Shown here: piece after piece, positions 16,703 through 25,697 of the stretch
Position numbering within the stretch: position 1 is the first letter of the stretch
How the letters are laid out: each line of letters starts with the position of its first letter
NCBI RefSeq assembly: GCF_016680995.1
Contig: NZ_JAEQMG010000040.1
Coordinates: 62,001-126,000 of the forward strand
Reading direction: 5' to 3'
DNA: 64,000 bases
DNA from: Ruminococcus difficilis
GTDB taxonomy: Bacteria > Bacillota_A > Clostridia > Oscillospirales > Acutalibacteraceae
Made by a program: the position numbers and the translations under genes
The notes under the pieces: model-generated
What the model saw: the letters and a program-made list of their open reading frames with translations, nothing else
Told to the model about the DNA's origin: nothing
Databases searched by the model: none

Positions 16703-17455
16703 ATGTCAGAAACGTATAAGGTTAAACGCGCTATTATTATGGCGGCGGGCGTTGGAAAAAGGATGAATCCGTTAACGCTGACAACACCGAAGCCTTTGAT
16801 CAAAGTGAACGGAGTGCCGATGATTGATACTGTAATCAAAGGGTTACATGACAATGGAATATCAGAGATTTATGTTGTCGTCGGACATTTGAAAGAACAG
16901 TTCTATGAATGGTCGAAAAAATATAAAGGTATAACTATCATTGAGAATCCTTATTATAATACCTGCAACAATATCTCGTCACTTTATGTTGCAAGAGATT
17001 ATCTTGAAGACTGTATCATTATGGACGGAGATCAAATCATCTATAACTCCGATATCCTATCTCCTTCTTTCACGCATTCGGGTTATAATGCCGTTTGGTG
17101 TGAAGACCATACTGATGAATGGTTAATGAAAGTTGAAAACGAGATAGTTAAGTCTTGTTCCCGAACAGGTGGATCAAGCGGATGGCAATTATTCTCTGTT
17201 TCTCGTTGGACTGCCGCTGACGGAATTAGACTGAGAAAACAGATCGAATATGAATTTGAACACGGGAACACGCAGATCTATTGGGATGATGTTCCGATGT
17301 TCTGCTATTTCGATGAATACACTTTAGGCATACGGGCCATGCGAAAATCCGACATTATTGAAATCGATAGTTTGGAAGAATTGGCTGCAATTGATCAAAA
17401 CTATCGTTATTATATAAAAACGAATAATAAAACGGAGGGTAAGACCAATGAATAA
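16703..17455 (+). CDS. licC: LicC-like CTP:phosphocholine cytidylyltransferase
   Basis: A 250-residue nucleotidyltransferase with 'IIMAAGVGKRMNPLT', 'PKPLIKVNGVPMID' and 'IIMDGDQI', the NTP- and metal-binding signatures of the sugar-nucleotide/LicC fold. 'YYNTCNNISSLY' is the conserved N-x-x-S loop typical of LicC. It would make CDP-choline from phosphocholine and CTP. The ribosome site GAGGAGG lies at the end of the preceding gene, 2 bases separate the two, and its own end overlaps the transporter start. The operon thus has two nucleotidyltransferases, this one and the domain in the upstream fusion. Confidence 0.82.
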   Translation: MSETYKVKRAIIMAAGVGKRMNPLTLTTPKPLIKVNGVPMIDTVIKGLHDNGISEIYVVVGHLKEQFYEWSKKYKGITIIENPYYNTCNNISSLYVARDYLEDCIIMDGDQIIYNSDILSPSFTHSGYNAVWCEDHTDEWLMKVENEIVKSCSRTGGSSGWQLFSVSRWTAADGIRLRKQIEYEFEHGNTQIYWDDVPMFCYFDEYTLGIRAMRKSDIIEIDSLEELAAIDQNYRYYIKTNNKTEGKTNE

Positions 17456-18986
17456 CAAAACAAAGGAAAAGGGAAGAATAGACTGGCTGATTACGCTGGT
17501 TCCGTTTATCTTGATCGTAGGAGTAGCGTTACTGCTTTTTATCTTTCCTGAAGGTTCAAACGAAGTTATCAGTAAAGTAAGATTCTTCTTCGGAGATACA
17601 CTCGGTAGTTATTATTTGATTATCGGATTGGGAGTTTTGCTTGTTGCTCTCTTCCTATCCTTTTCAAAGTATGGCAATATCGTTTTAGGCGGTCCAAACG
17701 AGAAACCCAAGTATAACTTCTTTACGTGGGGTTCGATGATGTTTACTTGCGGACTCGCTGCCGACATACTGTTCTATTCATTTGCCGAATGGACGATGTA
17801 TGCGTCGAATCCGCATATTGCCGAAATGGGCGGAAGCATCACAGAATGGGCAGGAGTTTTCCCGCTGTTCCATTGGAGCTTTATTCCCTGGGCATTCTAC
17901 CTTGTATTAGCGGTTGCCTTTGGATTTATGGTGCATTGTCGCAAAAGAAATCGTCAGAGATACTCTGAAGCCTGCCTGCCGGTAATAGGCGAGAAAAACG
18001 CTCATGGTTTACTCGGACGTATCATTGACTTGTTTGCTCTTTTCGCACTTCTTGCAGGAACAGCTACCACTTTCTCGGTTGCAACTCCTCTTATGGCAGA
18101 AATCATGGTATCGCTGTTTGGAATAACCTTAAGCCGTACAACGGTCACGATCATTATTCTGTTGATCACCTGTGCAGTATATACATATGCAGTTTTACAT
18201 GGGTTTAAGGGCATTTCTTTCTTAGCTAAACTCTGTATTTACATCTTTTTCGGGTTGCAAATTGTCGTTCTGCTGATCGGCGGACAAGGTCGTTTTATTA
18301 TTGAAAACGGTATTCAGTCATTGGGCAAAATGGTTCAGAATTTTGTTGGACTCAGCACGTATGCGGATCCGACAAGAACAAACAATTTCCCACAGGATTG
18401 GACGATCTACTACTGGGCATATTGGATGGTATGGTGTATTGCAGCACCATTCTTTATCGGAAACATCAGCCGTGGCAGAACAATCAAACAAACAATTCTT
18501 GGCGGATTTGTTTTCGGCGTCGGCTCCACGATCAGCTCGTTCGTTATTCTCGGCAACTACGGTTTAGGCGTCCAAACCGTAGGTACACAGGATTTCATTG
18601 CACAGTATAATGAAAGCGGAGACCTGTATGCCTTGATTATCAATATCATCAAATCAATGCCTGCCGGAACCTTTATTCTGATCATCACAATGATTTGTAT
18701 GATCCTATTCTATGCAACGAGCTTCGATTCAATTGCATATACAGCGGCTTGCTATAGTTATAAGAAACTCGGCGAAGATGAAAAGCCGAATATCATGATT
18801 ACCTTGTTATGGTGTGTACTGTTGATCGTTCTTCCTATCGCGCTTGTATTCTCTGAAAGTTCAATGAACAATATCCAGAGTATCAGTATTATCAGCGCAT
18901 TCCCGATCGGAATCATTATGATATTGATGATATGGAGTTTCTTCAAGGACGCAAAGAAGTATATGAAAGAAAAACAGGAGAAATAA
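17448..18986 (+). CDS. BCCT family transporter (choline/betaine/carnitine type)
   Basis: A 512-residue membrane protein with about 12 transmembrane helices. The block 'FTCGLAADILFYSFAEWTMY' and later 'DWTIYYWAYWMVWCIAAPFF' with 'ISRGRTIKQ' are BCCT signatures (aromatic substrate box and the R-G-R-T-I-x-E/Q loop). BCCT carriers take up choline, glycine betaine or carnitine. Overlapping by 8 bases with the cytidylyltransferase gene, it most likely imports choline for CDP-choline synthesis, replacing the DMT-type LicB permease of Streptococcus and Haemophilus. A hairpin at 19002 ends the operon. Confidence 0.9.
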   Translation: MNNKTKEKGRIDWLITLVPFILIVGVALLLFIFPEGSNEVISKVRFFFGDTLGSYYLIIGLGVLLVALFLSFSKYGNIVLGGPNEKPKYNFFTWGSMMFTCGLAADILFYSFAEWTMYASNPHIAEMGGSITEWAGVFPLFHWSFIPWAFYLVLAVAFGFMVHCRKRNRQRYSEACLPVIGEKNAHGLLGRIIDLFALFALLAGTATTFSVATPLMAEIMVSLFGITLSRTTVTIIILLITCAVYTYAVLHGFKGISFLAKLCIYIFFGLQIVVLLIGGQGRFIIENGIQSLGKMVQNFVGLSTYADPTRTNNFPQDWTIYYWAYWMVWCIAAPFFIGNISRGRTIKQTILGGFVFGVGSTISSFVILGNYGLGVQTVGTQDFIAQYNESGDLYALIINIIKSMPAGTFILIITMICMILFYATSFDSIAYTAACYSYKKLGEDEKPNIMITLLWCVLLIVLPIALVFSESSMNNIQSISIISAFPIGIIMILMIWSFFKDAKKYMKEKQEK

Positions 18987-19001
18987 TAGATTTTAGTCTA
19001 T

Positions 19002-19041
19002 ATAACGTCGCACAAGTATCTTTGTGCGACGTTATTGTTAT
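19002..19041 (+). terminator. Hairpin terminator of the lic operon
   Basis: A perfect 14-bp stem (19002-19015 / 19022-19035) with a 6-base loop, 15 bases after the transporter stop. The T-rich tail (TGTTAT) is weak. Confidence 0.75.
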
Positions 19042-19042
19042 C

Positions 19043-19071
19043 GTGACAAATTCTTCCGTGTATGATATAAT
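19043..19071 (+). promoter_or_regulatory. Promoter before the second VanZ gene
   Basis: GTGACA (19043-19048), a 17-base spacer and TATAAT (19066-19071) lie 28 bases before the ATG at 19099. Confidence 0.8.
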
Positions 19072-19098
19072 ACTTGCGAAATTTTTTGGAGGTTGCCA

Positions 19099-19632
19099 AT
19101 GGATAGCTTTCTCGTCAGAATCTATGTAGCGAATATTTCAACTATCCTCATTGCCATACCGGTTTTGATATTAGTATGGTCGGTTATCGGTGCGGCATTT
19201 TACAAATATATGCGGATCATCGGTGCGATATTGGCTGTAATAGCGCTGGGAGCGATCCTGTATGCTACCGTTTTGTCTCGCGGTGGGAGCAGCAAAGATG
19301 TTTATCTGATTCCCTTCTCGACCTTTGAACGCGCGAAGATTCAGCCGGAGTTTTACCGATCCATGCTGATGAATGTGTTTTTGTTTGTTCCATTGGGATT
19401 ATCCCTGCCGTTTGTATACAGCGGCACTACAGGAAAACGAATCCTCTTTACGGTATTGACGGGTCTGTTGTTATCTGTTACTATTGAAGCCATCCAGTAT
19501 TTCGTTCACCTTGGCATGACCGAAACCGATGATGTGATATGCAATACTCTTGGTACAGCAATTGGCAGCTGCGCATATCTGTTAACACTATTATGGAGAA
19601 AGATTTTCATACGGATAAAACACTTGACATAG
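19099..19632 (+). CDS. VanZ-like membrane protein, paralogue of 4069-4611
   Basis: A 177-residue protein. The frame could open two codons earlier at TTG 19093, but GGAGG at 19088-19092 favours the ATG at 19099. It has four to five membrane segments and the same VanZ blocks as the 4069 gene: 'MLMNVFLFVPLGLSLPF', 'VTIEAIQYF', 'TETDDVICNTLGTAIGSCAY'. Near-identity of the C-terminal third ('GSCAYLLTLLWRK' in both) indicates a fairly recent duplication. VanZ-like proteins are often found beside surface glycan genes; the biochemical role is not settled. Confidence 0.82.
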   Translation: MDSFLVRIYVANISTILIAIPVLILVWSVIGAAFYKYMRIIGAILAVIALGAILYATVLSRGGSSKDVYLIPFSTFERAKIQPEFYRSMLMNVFLFVPLGLSLPFVYSGTTGKRILFTVLTGLLLSVTIEAIQYFVHLGMTETDDVICNTLGTAIGSCAYLLTLLWRKIFIRIKHLT

Positions 19633-19644
19633 CAAGGAGAAAGG

Positions 19645-20695
19645 ATGAAAATGCTTGACAGACAGAGACTGAACTACGTTGATATATGTAAAGCATTAGG
19701 AATCATACTGGTTGTATTAGGACATACATATTCTATTTCCGAAACCTTATACATAATAATCTATTCCTTTCACATGCCTTTGTTCTTTATCTTATCAGGG
19801 TTTGTCTATAATAAGGAAAAAGAATCACAGTATAGGATTTAAGCGCTTTGCATTAAATCAAGCGAAAAACTACTTAATTCCATATTATGTGTTTTATATC
19901 ATTAATTTATGTATAGAGGTCTTCAGAAGAATCGTTCTAAGCAAACAAGGAGTTGACGGCGAATACTTCGTCACGAAGATTAAAGGAATAATACTCTGCT
20001 ACAGCAACACTGATAATATGCCGAATTGTTCCCCAATCTGGTTTTTGTTTTGTCTATTTATTGCTATTATTGCCTTTTGGTGGATACTAAAGCTGGATTT
20101 CAGGTTTAATTGGATTCCGATAGTTATCTGTTTGATATCTAATTATTTTGTCTTGCCATATTGCGTAGATCGTACTAGTTTTCCTTTTAAATTCCCTACA
20201 TTTTTAGTTGCTATCGTCTTTTTGTATGTAGGATATTGTTTAAGAAGATTGGCAGATAGGAATTTGTTTCAAAGTCCATGGTTTGTTATAGCTTCACTAT
20301 TTGCTCTTGTTGCCGGATTGCTTATAGAGTTTCTTACCAAGAACGAAGTCGGCATGAATGAAAATGAATATGGAAACTATTTAGTTTTTATCATTGTTTC
20401 TGTACTGGTTTCGGTAGGAACAATAACGATTATTAGTAAGTTGACTTTTATTCATAATAACAGATTCTTCATATGGTTAGGTCGAAACACTATATACATC
20501 ATTGGATTCAATTATCTTTGCCGGGATATTGCAACCGAGCTATATTACTACATACCGGTTATTAGAAAAATACAGATACATTGGATGTCAGCCTTTATTC
20601 TAACATTTGGATTATGTTTGTTGTGTATTGTAATATGTACGAAAACAAGGAAGCTATTTGTTGACTTGTTTAAACAGGGTCAACATGCTTCATAA
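19645..20695 (+). pseudogene. Acyltransferase family 3, frameshifted
   Basis: Two frames together make one membrane-bound O-acyltransferase (PF01757). The first (19645-19842) reads 'NYVDICKALGIILVVLGHTY' with 'HMPLFFILSGFVYNK', the N-terminal signature with the catalytic His. The second, shifted relative to the first, continues from about 19835 ('GFKRFALNQAKNYLIPYYVF') through eight or so membrane helices to 20695. Joined, the protein is about 350 residues, the family norm. The change lies near the A-run at 19816-19821. It is a real mutation or a sequencing error. If active it would add an acyl group to the glycan. AAGGAG at 19634 sets the start. Confidence 0.8.
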
Positions 20696-20792
20696 TAAGG
20701 GATGTTTGATAAGCGCGGACCATGGTAAACTTCCCGTATCTGTAGAAATAATACATACAATTACTACTTATATTATTATATGGTAATCCTTC

Positions 20793-20832
20793 CTCCCAAA
20801 GCAGCTTAAGTGTTGCCTTGGGAGTTTTTATT
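20793..20832 (+). terminator. Terminator before the main glycan operon
   Basis: The stem CTCCCAA (20793-20799) pairs with TTGGGAG (20818-20824), with partial pairing inside, and is followed by TTTTTATTATATTTTT. It lies in the 322-base gap 20696-21017, which otherwise holds only the promoter at 20896 and no gene. Confidence 0.75.
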
Positions 20833-20895
20833 ATATTTTTACATAATTTACAAGAACTACCGATATTTGCTGTATGATTGTTTTTCGTCAAAAAA

Positions 20896-20924
20896 TTGAC
20901 ATTATTATTGTTTTGTAGTATTAT
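20896..20924 (+). promoter_or_regulatory. Promoter of the main polysaccharide operon
   Basis: TTGACA (20896-20901), a 17-base spacer and TATTAT (20919-20924) lie about 94 bases before the priming transferase ATG. The long leader between them is AT-rich then G-rich (GGGGGTTAGGGG at about 21000) with no clear riboswitch. Confidence 0.78.
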
Positions 20925-21017
20925 ATATAAGATAAAATGGATTACTATGAGTTATTGTGCCATTTCGATGAATAAAGCATAGAAAACGAGCCGCTTTAGG
21001 GGGTTAGGGGTCGGATC

Positions 21018-21728
21018 ATGGAGAATAATAAACAATCAAAAACATATCCGAAACCTAAGTATGACGGATTTTATAACAAAGTGATAAAGCGGATCATCGG
21101 ACTATTGATTGCAGGAATTGCCCTGCTGATATTATGGCCCTTTTATTTGATCATCGCACTGGCGATTGCAATCGAGGATGGCTTCCCAGTCATTTATCGC
21201 GCACAGCGAGGTGGCTATAAGGGCAAAACATTCCGTATCAGCAAGTTCCGCACGATGGTCAAGAATGCGGACAAGATCGGCGGAGGCACGACCGCGCTTA
21301 ACGATCCTCGCATCACAAAAGTCGGTAACTTCTTAAGAAAAACAAAGTTGGATGAGATCCCTCAGATTTGGCAGGTCTTTATCGGAAAGATGAGCTTTGT
21401 CGGTCCGCGGCCCGAGCTGATGCAATATGTCAATCAGTATGAGGGCGAGGAAAAGGATATCCTCAAGGTGCGACCCGGTATCACAGACTATAGTTCTGTT
21501 GAATTCATCAATCTGGATGAGATTGTCGGGGGCGATAATGCCGACGAGATGTACGAGAAGTATGTATTGAAGAAGAAAAACGCGTTGCGCATTAAATACG
21601 CGCATACGGTATCTTTCAAGACAGATACATACATATTGTTCAAGACTGTTTTTGAAGTAATTAAAAAAGCTTTCCGTTTTGTCTTTAAAAAGCCAAGCAA
21701 GGAAACGACCGCTGCTTCTAACAACTAA
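21018..21728 (+). CDS. Priming sugar-phosphate transferase (PF02397)
   Basis: A 236-residue enzyme that transfers a sugar-1-phosphate from UDP-sugar to undecaprenyl phosphate and so starts the repeat unit. One N-terminal hydrophobic hairpin (residues 30-50) precedes the catalytic part with 'YRAQRGGYKGKTFRISKFRT', 'KTKLDEIPQIWQV', 'GKMSFVGPRPEL' and 'VRPGITDYSSVEF'. These are the bacterial sugar transferase signatures. The length corresponds to the short, catalytic-only form (WcaJ C-terminal domain/PglC-like). It is the first gene behind the promoter at 20896. Confidence 0.93.
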   Translation: MENNKQSKTYPKPKYDGFYNKVIKRIIGLLIAGIALLILWPFYLIIALAIAIEDGFPVIYRAQRGGYKGKTFRISKFRTMVKNADKIGGGTTALNDPRITKVGNFLRKTKLDEIPQIWQVFIGKMSFVGPRPELMQYVNQYEGEEKDILKVRPGITDYSSVEFINLDEIVGGDNADEMYEKYVLKKKNALRIKYAHTVSFKTDTYILFKTVFEVIKKAFRFVFKKPSKETTAASNN

Positions 21729-21747
21729 TGAAACATAGAGGAATTTG

Positions 21748-22686
21748 ATGGAATACAGTAAGATTAAAAATACCGATTTAAATGTATCGAGAATATGTAT
21801 GGGCGGTTGTCCGATGGGCGGCTACGGTTGGGGAGCTGTTCAGGAAGCAGAGCTGATCGATGCGGTACAAACTGCGCTCGATAACGGCATCAACTTTTTT
21901 GATACGGCTGATACCTACGGCTTAGGTCAGTCGGAGATCACACTTGGCAAAGCGCTGGGAGATCGTCGAAAGGAAGCTGTGATCGCGACAAAATTCGGCG
22001 TTCGTGTCGGAAACGGAAAAACCTTCTATGATAATAGTCCCGAATACATTGAACAGGCGCTCGACGCCAGTTTAAAAAGATTGGGCACAGATTATATCGA
22101 TCTTTATCAGGTCCACTATCGTGATGGTGTTACTCCCATTTCTGTAGTAGCGGAAACATTGGAGAGAATGAAAGAAGCAGGCAAGATCCGCTATTACGGA
22201 CTTTCCAATATATCTATGAAGGACTATGAAGAACTTGCTCCATATAAGGGACAGTTCGTATCCTTTCAGGATGAATACAGCTTGGCTTGCCGCAAGAACG
22301 AGAGCGATATGCTTGATCTGTCGGACAAACTGAGCATGACCCCTCTGACATGGGGGAGCCTCGGTCAGGGAATTCTGACAGGCAAATATGATAAAACCAA
22401 TGTCAATTTTGATTCGAGCGACAGACGAAGCCGTGATATCTATGTGAACTTCCATGGCGAAAAGCTACTCAAGAATCTTGAAATCGTAGAGACGATGAGA
22501 CCGATCGCCGCAGCACATAACAAGTCGGTAGCGGCTGTCGCAATCAGATTTATCCTCGACCATATTCCAGATTCCGTCGTCCTGTGCGGCGCAAAGCGTC
22601 CCGTACAGATACTCTCCAATGCTGAGGGTAGCGACTGGAAGCTTGGTGAAGAAGAACTTAATTTGTTAGTTAAGATATCCGAATAA
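21748..22686 (+). CDS. Aldo/keto reductase
   Basis: A 312-residue protein (ATG 21748, behind AGAGGA; a TTG one codon earlier is possible). 'GINFFDTADTYGLGQSE' with catalytic Asp and Tyr, 'VIATKFGVR' with Lys, and 'YIDLYQVHYRDG' with His form the AKR tetrad. The NADPH-binding 'LCGAKRPVQI' is near the C-terminus. It is followed 21 bases later by a split transketolase. In a glycan locus it could reduce a sugar or polyol precursor to an unusual activated sugar; the actual substrate cannot be read from sequence. Confidence 0.88.
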   Translation: MEYSKIKNTDLNVSRICMGGCPMGGYGWGAVQEAELIDAVQTALDNGINFFDTADTYGLGQSEITLGKALGDRRKEAVIATKFGVRVGNGKTFYDNSPEYIEQALDASLKRLGTDYIDLYQVHYRDGVTPISVVAETLERMKEAGKIRYYGLSNISMKDYEELAPYKGQFVSFQDEYSLACRKNESDMLDLSDKLSMTPLTWGSLGQGILTGKYDKTNVNFDSSDRRSRDIYVNFHGEKLLKNLEIVETMRPIAAAHNKSVAAVAIRFILDHIPDSVVLCGAKRPVQILSNAEGSDWKLGEEELNLLVKISE

Positions 22687-22707
22687 AAGATTAATGGAGC
22701 AAAAAGC

Positions 22708-23643
22708 ATGACCAGTGAACAACTTGCGTGGCTGATACGCCGGCACGGTGTTGAGATGACAGCGTTGTCGGGCGGCAGTCACATCGGCGCGATATTGTCC
22801 GTAGCGGACATTATGGGCGTCCTGTACACAGACATCTTAAAATTTGATAAGGACGATCCCGAGTGGGACGGCAGAGATCGTTTCATTCTTTCCAAAGGAC
22901 ATTCCGGCGCATCCGTTTATGCGGCGCTCGCCGAGAACGGATTCTTCTCTGTGGAAGAACTCAAAACGCATTATGCCGACGGCAGTCGCCTTTCCGGTCA
23001 TGTATCCCACCATTTGCCCGGTGTAGACTTTTCCACCGGCTCTCTCGGACACGGCTTGTCCGTTGCGGCAGGACGCGCTCTTGCAGCAAAGCAGGATGGT
23101 AAAGAATTCCGCTCCTTCGTCGTTCTCGGCGATGGAGAGTGCAATGAGGGATCTGTATGGGAAGCCGCTGAATTTGCCAATCATTTCAAGCTCGACAATC
23201 TGGTCGCTATCGTTGACCACAACCATATGCAGAGCTTGGATTACTGTAATAACACGTTGGAAGTGAATATGGAGAAGCGCTGGAAAGGCTTCGACTGGAA
23301 TGTGATCGTTGTTGACGGTCATGACCATGACGCCCTGAGAACGGCGCTGACCGATACCTCCAACCCCGAGCACAAGCCCACCGTTGTGATCGCAAATACA
23401 GTTAAAGGCAAGGGGATCTCCTTCATGCAGAACGATATTCTCTGGCATTATCGTTTCCCGCATGAGGGTTGGGAATACAACTGTGCGGTGAATGAACTGC
23501 ATCAGATTATGCCCGAGGGTGTAGTCGATCCCTATACTCCCGACGGATGCCCCGAGATGGTTCCTGATCCGGACGGCTTGAAGCATACGGTTTCGGAGAC
23601 CTATCATCCCACATACTACACGAGGGAGGTTGAGGAACGATGA
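22708..23643 (+). CDS. Transketolase, N-terminal subunit
   Basis: A 311-residue thiamine-diphosphate subunit. 'SGGSHIGAILSVADIM', 'DRFILSKGHSGASVYAAL', 'GSLGHGLSVAAGRALA' and the ThDP/Mg motif 'GDGECNEGSVWEAAEFAN' are all present. It overlaps the C-terminal subunit by ATGA (23640-23643). Split transketolases of this type accompany surface polysaccharide genes and are thought to make or rearrange sugar precursors by moving a two-carbon unit; a housekeeping pentose-phosphate role is less likely here. Confidence 0.93.
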   Translation: MTSEQLAWLIRRHGVEMTALSGGSHIGAILSVADIMGVLYTDILKFDKDDPEWDGRDRFILSKGHSGASVYAALAENGFFSVEELKTHYADGSRLSGHVSHHLPGVDFSTGSLGHGLSVAAGRALAAKQDGKEFRSFVVLGDGECNEGSVWEAAEFANHFKLDNLVAIVDHNHMQSLDYCNNTLEVNMEKRWKGFDWNVIVVDGHDHDALRTALTDTSNPEHKPTVVIANTVKGKGISFMQNDILWHYRFPHEGWEYNCAVNELHQIMPEGVVDPYTPDGCPEMVPDPDGLKHTVSETYHPTYYTREVEER

Positions 23644-24572
23644 GAGATTCTGTGATTCGTACTTTGATCGAACTCGGTCAGCAGGATAAGAGCTTGAAGC
23701 TCGTTACCGGAGACCTCGGCTTCGGTGTTTTGAAGCCGTTTTGGGAGGCTCTCCCGAACCAGTTTGTCAACGCGGGTATCGCCGAGCAGAATATGACCGG
23801 CGTTGCTGCAGGTATGGCGCTGGAAGGTAATAAGGTATTCACCTATTCGATCGGTAATTTCCCGACGCTGCGTTGTCTGGAACAGATCCGCAACGACTGC
23901 GCTTACCATAACGCCAATGTGAATGTGATTTGTGTCGGCGGTGGCTATGTTTACGGCTCGCTCGGCATGAGTCATCATGCAACTGAAGATATTGCTGTAT
24001 TAAGAGCGTTGCCCGATGTCACCGTCATTTGCCCCGGTGATCCGACCGAGGCAGAATTGGCAGTCAAGAAGATCGCAAACACTCAGGGCACCTGCTATCT
24101 GCGTCTCGGCAGAGGCGGTGAAAAGCGCGTGAACCGTGTCATCAATGAGTTTGAGATCGGTAAAGCCTATAAGCTCAGAGATGCAGGAGATAAGGCGGTA
24201 AAGGTTGCCGTATTCTCAACAGGAGCGATTCTGGAAGAAACATCAATCGCTTGTGACTCATTAGAGGAACAGGGGATTGGCGTGGAGCAGTACAGCTTCC
24301 CGACAGTAAAACCGATCGATAAAGAGGTCATCAATGACTGTGCTAAGAGATTCGACCATATCTTTACGGTCGAAGAGCACAATATCGTCGGCGGCTTCGG
24401 CAGCGCTGTTGCGGAAGTCCTCTCCGAGCTCGGCACCGGTGCAAAGCTCCACAGAATCGGCATCAATGATTTTTATTGCATCGAGGTCGGTTCTCAAAAA
24501 TACCTCAGAAAGCAAGTCGGCATCAACGCCGATGGCATTATCAATAAAGTAAAGGAAGTCATTAATGGCTAA
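23640..24572 (+). CDS. Transketolase, C-terminal subunit
   Basis: A 310-residue partner of the preceding gene, with the pyrimidine-binding domain ('VNAGIAEQNMTGVAAGMALE', catalytic Glu) and the C-terminal transketolase domain ('VFSTGAILEE', 'VEEHNIVGGFGSAVAEVLSE'). It would complete the active site of a heterotetrameric transketolase. The ATGA overlap implies coupled translation and 1:1 output. Its end overlaps the next glycosyltransferase by 8 bases. Confidence 0.93.
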   Translation: MRDSVIRTLIELGQQDKSLKLVTGDLGFGVLKPFWEALPNQFVNAGIAEQNMTGVAAGMALEGNKVFTYSIGNFPTLRCLEQIRNDCAYHNANVNVICVGGGYVYGSLGMSHHATEDIAVLRALPDVTVICPGDPTEAELAVKKIANTQGTCYLRLGRGGEKRVNRVINEFEIGKAYKLRDAGDKAVKVAVFSTGAILEETSIACDSLEEQGIGVEQYSFPTVKPIDKEVINDCAKRFDHIFTVEEHNIVGGFGSAVAEVLSELGTGAKLHRIGINDFYCIEVGSQKYLRKQVGINADGIINKVKEVING

Positions 24573-25686
24573 GCGTATTCTCGTTACATCAACGGATTTG
24601 ATGATGGTGCAGTTTCTTTTACCGCACATCATGAATCTGTCCGAAAACGGATATGAGGTGGAAATCGCCTGTTCCGTTGTCGGAGGAAGAATTGATGAGA
24701 TCAGAGAAAAATTAAATGGCTATGTAAAAAAGATCCATACTGTACGGTTAGTTCGCAGTCCCGTGAATCCTATTAACTTCAAGGGTTACGGTGACGTTAA
24801 GGAGATCATCAATAACGGTCACTACGATATCATTTGGACGAATGAACCGGTTATGGGTGTGACAGTACGTTTGGCTGCTCGCAAAGTACGTAAGAACGGA
24901 ACAAAAGTCATGTATATGGTGCATGGATTCCATTTTTACAAGGGCGCTCCGCTTTTGAACTGGATGGTTTATTATCCAATCGAAAAGATGATGGCAAACA
25001 AGGCCGATCTGATCACAACCATCAACCGCGAGGATTACAAGAGGGCACAGACATTCACTGTGCCGCGAGTAGAATATATTCACGGGATCGGTATCAATAC
25101 CGAGCGTTTGACAAAAAGCGAAAACGCAATCGATATCCGAGAAGAGTTAGGGTTGAGCTCTGATGACTTCATTGTAATCTCTGTCGGAGAGCTGAATAAA
25201 AACAAGAATCAGAAGGTCATCATCAAAGCAATTGCTCAGTTGAATGATTCTAAGATTCATTACATCCTGTGCGGAAAAGGTGATCAGTTGGAGAACCTTC
25301 AAAGCCAGGTCAAGGAAAACGGTTTAGAAGGCAAGGTTCATTTTCTCGGCTACAGAAAAGATGTGGTCGATATTACCAGTCAGGCGGATGTTTTCGCAAT
25401 GCCGTCAAAAAGAGAAGGACTTCCGGTCGCTTCTCTCGAGGCGATGTATTGCGGCCTTCCGTTGGTGAATTCCAATATCAGAGGCCTTGAGGATGTGACT
25501 GAAAACGGGAAATCGGGATATACTTGTGATCCCGATGACGTGGACGCCTTTGCTGAAGGAGTCAGGAAGTTAAAGGAAAACGATTCTTTCAGAGAAGAAG
25601 CTTCATCAAACAACCTTGAGACAGTGAAGAAGTATTGTGTTTCCGAAACAAAAAAAGAAGTTGAAAGTATTATAGCATCATTGTAA
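24565..25686 (+). CDS. Glycosyltransferase family 4
   Basis: A 373-residue GT-B retaining transferase. The C-terminal nucleotide-sugar site is clear: 'VISVGELNKNKNQKVIIKAI', 'ILCGKGDQLENL' and 'KREGLPVASLEAMYCGLP' (E-x7-E motif). The N-terminal domain carries 'YMVHGFHFYKGAP', seen in capsule GT4 enzymes. It adds one sugar to the lipid-linked repeat unit at the cytoplasmic face. Donor and linkage are unknown. Confidence 0.9.
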   Translation: MAKRILVTSTDLMMVQFLLPHIMNLSENGYEVEIACSVVGGRIDEIREKLNGYVKKIHTVRLVRSPVNPINFKGYGDVKEIINNGHYDIIWTNEPVMGVTVRLAARKVRKNGTKVMYMVHGFHFYKGAPLLNWMVYYPIEKMMANKADLITTINREDYKRAQTFTVPRVEYIHGIGINTERLTKSENAIDIREELGLSSDDFIVISVGELNKNKNQKVIIKAIAQLNDSKIHYILCGKGDQLENLQSQVKENGLEGKVHFLGYRKDVVDITSQADVFAMPSKREGLPVASLEAMYCGLPLVNSNIRGLEDVTENGKSGYTCDPDDVDAFAEGVRKLKENDSFREEASSNNLETVKKYCVSETKKEVESIIASL

Positions 25687-25697
25687 AGTGGGTAATT

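Noticed and set aside
20925..21017. Riboswitch or antiterminator leader before the priming transferase
   Set aside because: The leader is short, without a clear aptamer-like fold or terminator between the promoter and the gene.
22837..23607. 256-residue antisense frame in the transketolase gene
   Set aside because: Overlaps conserved thiamine-diphosphate motifs on the other strand, no ribosome site.
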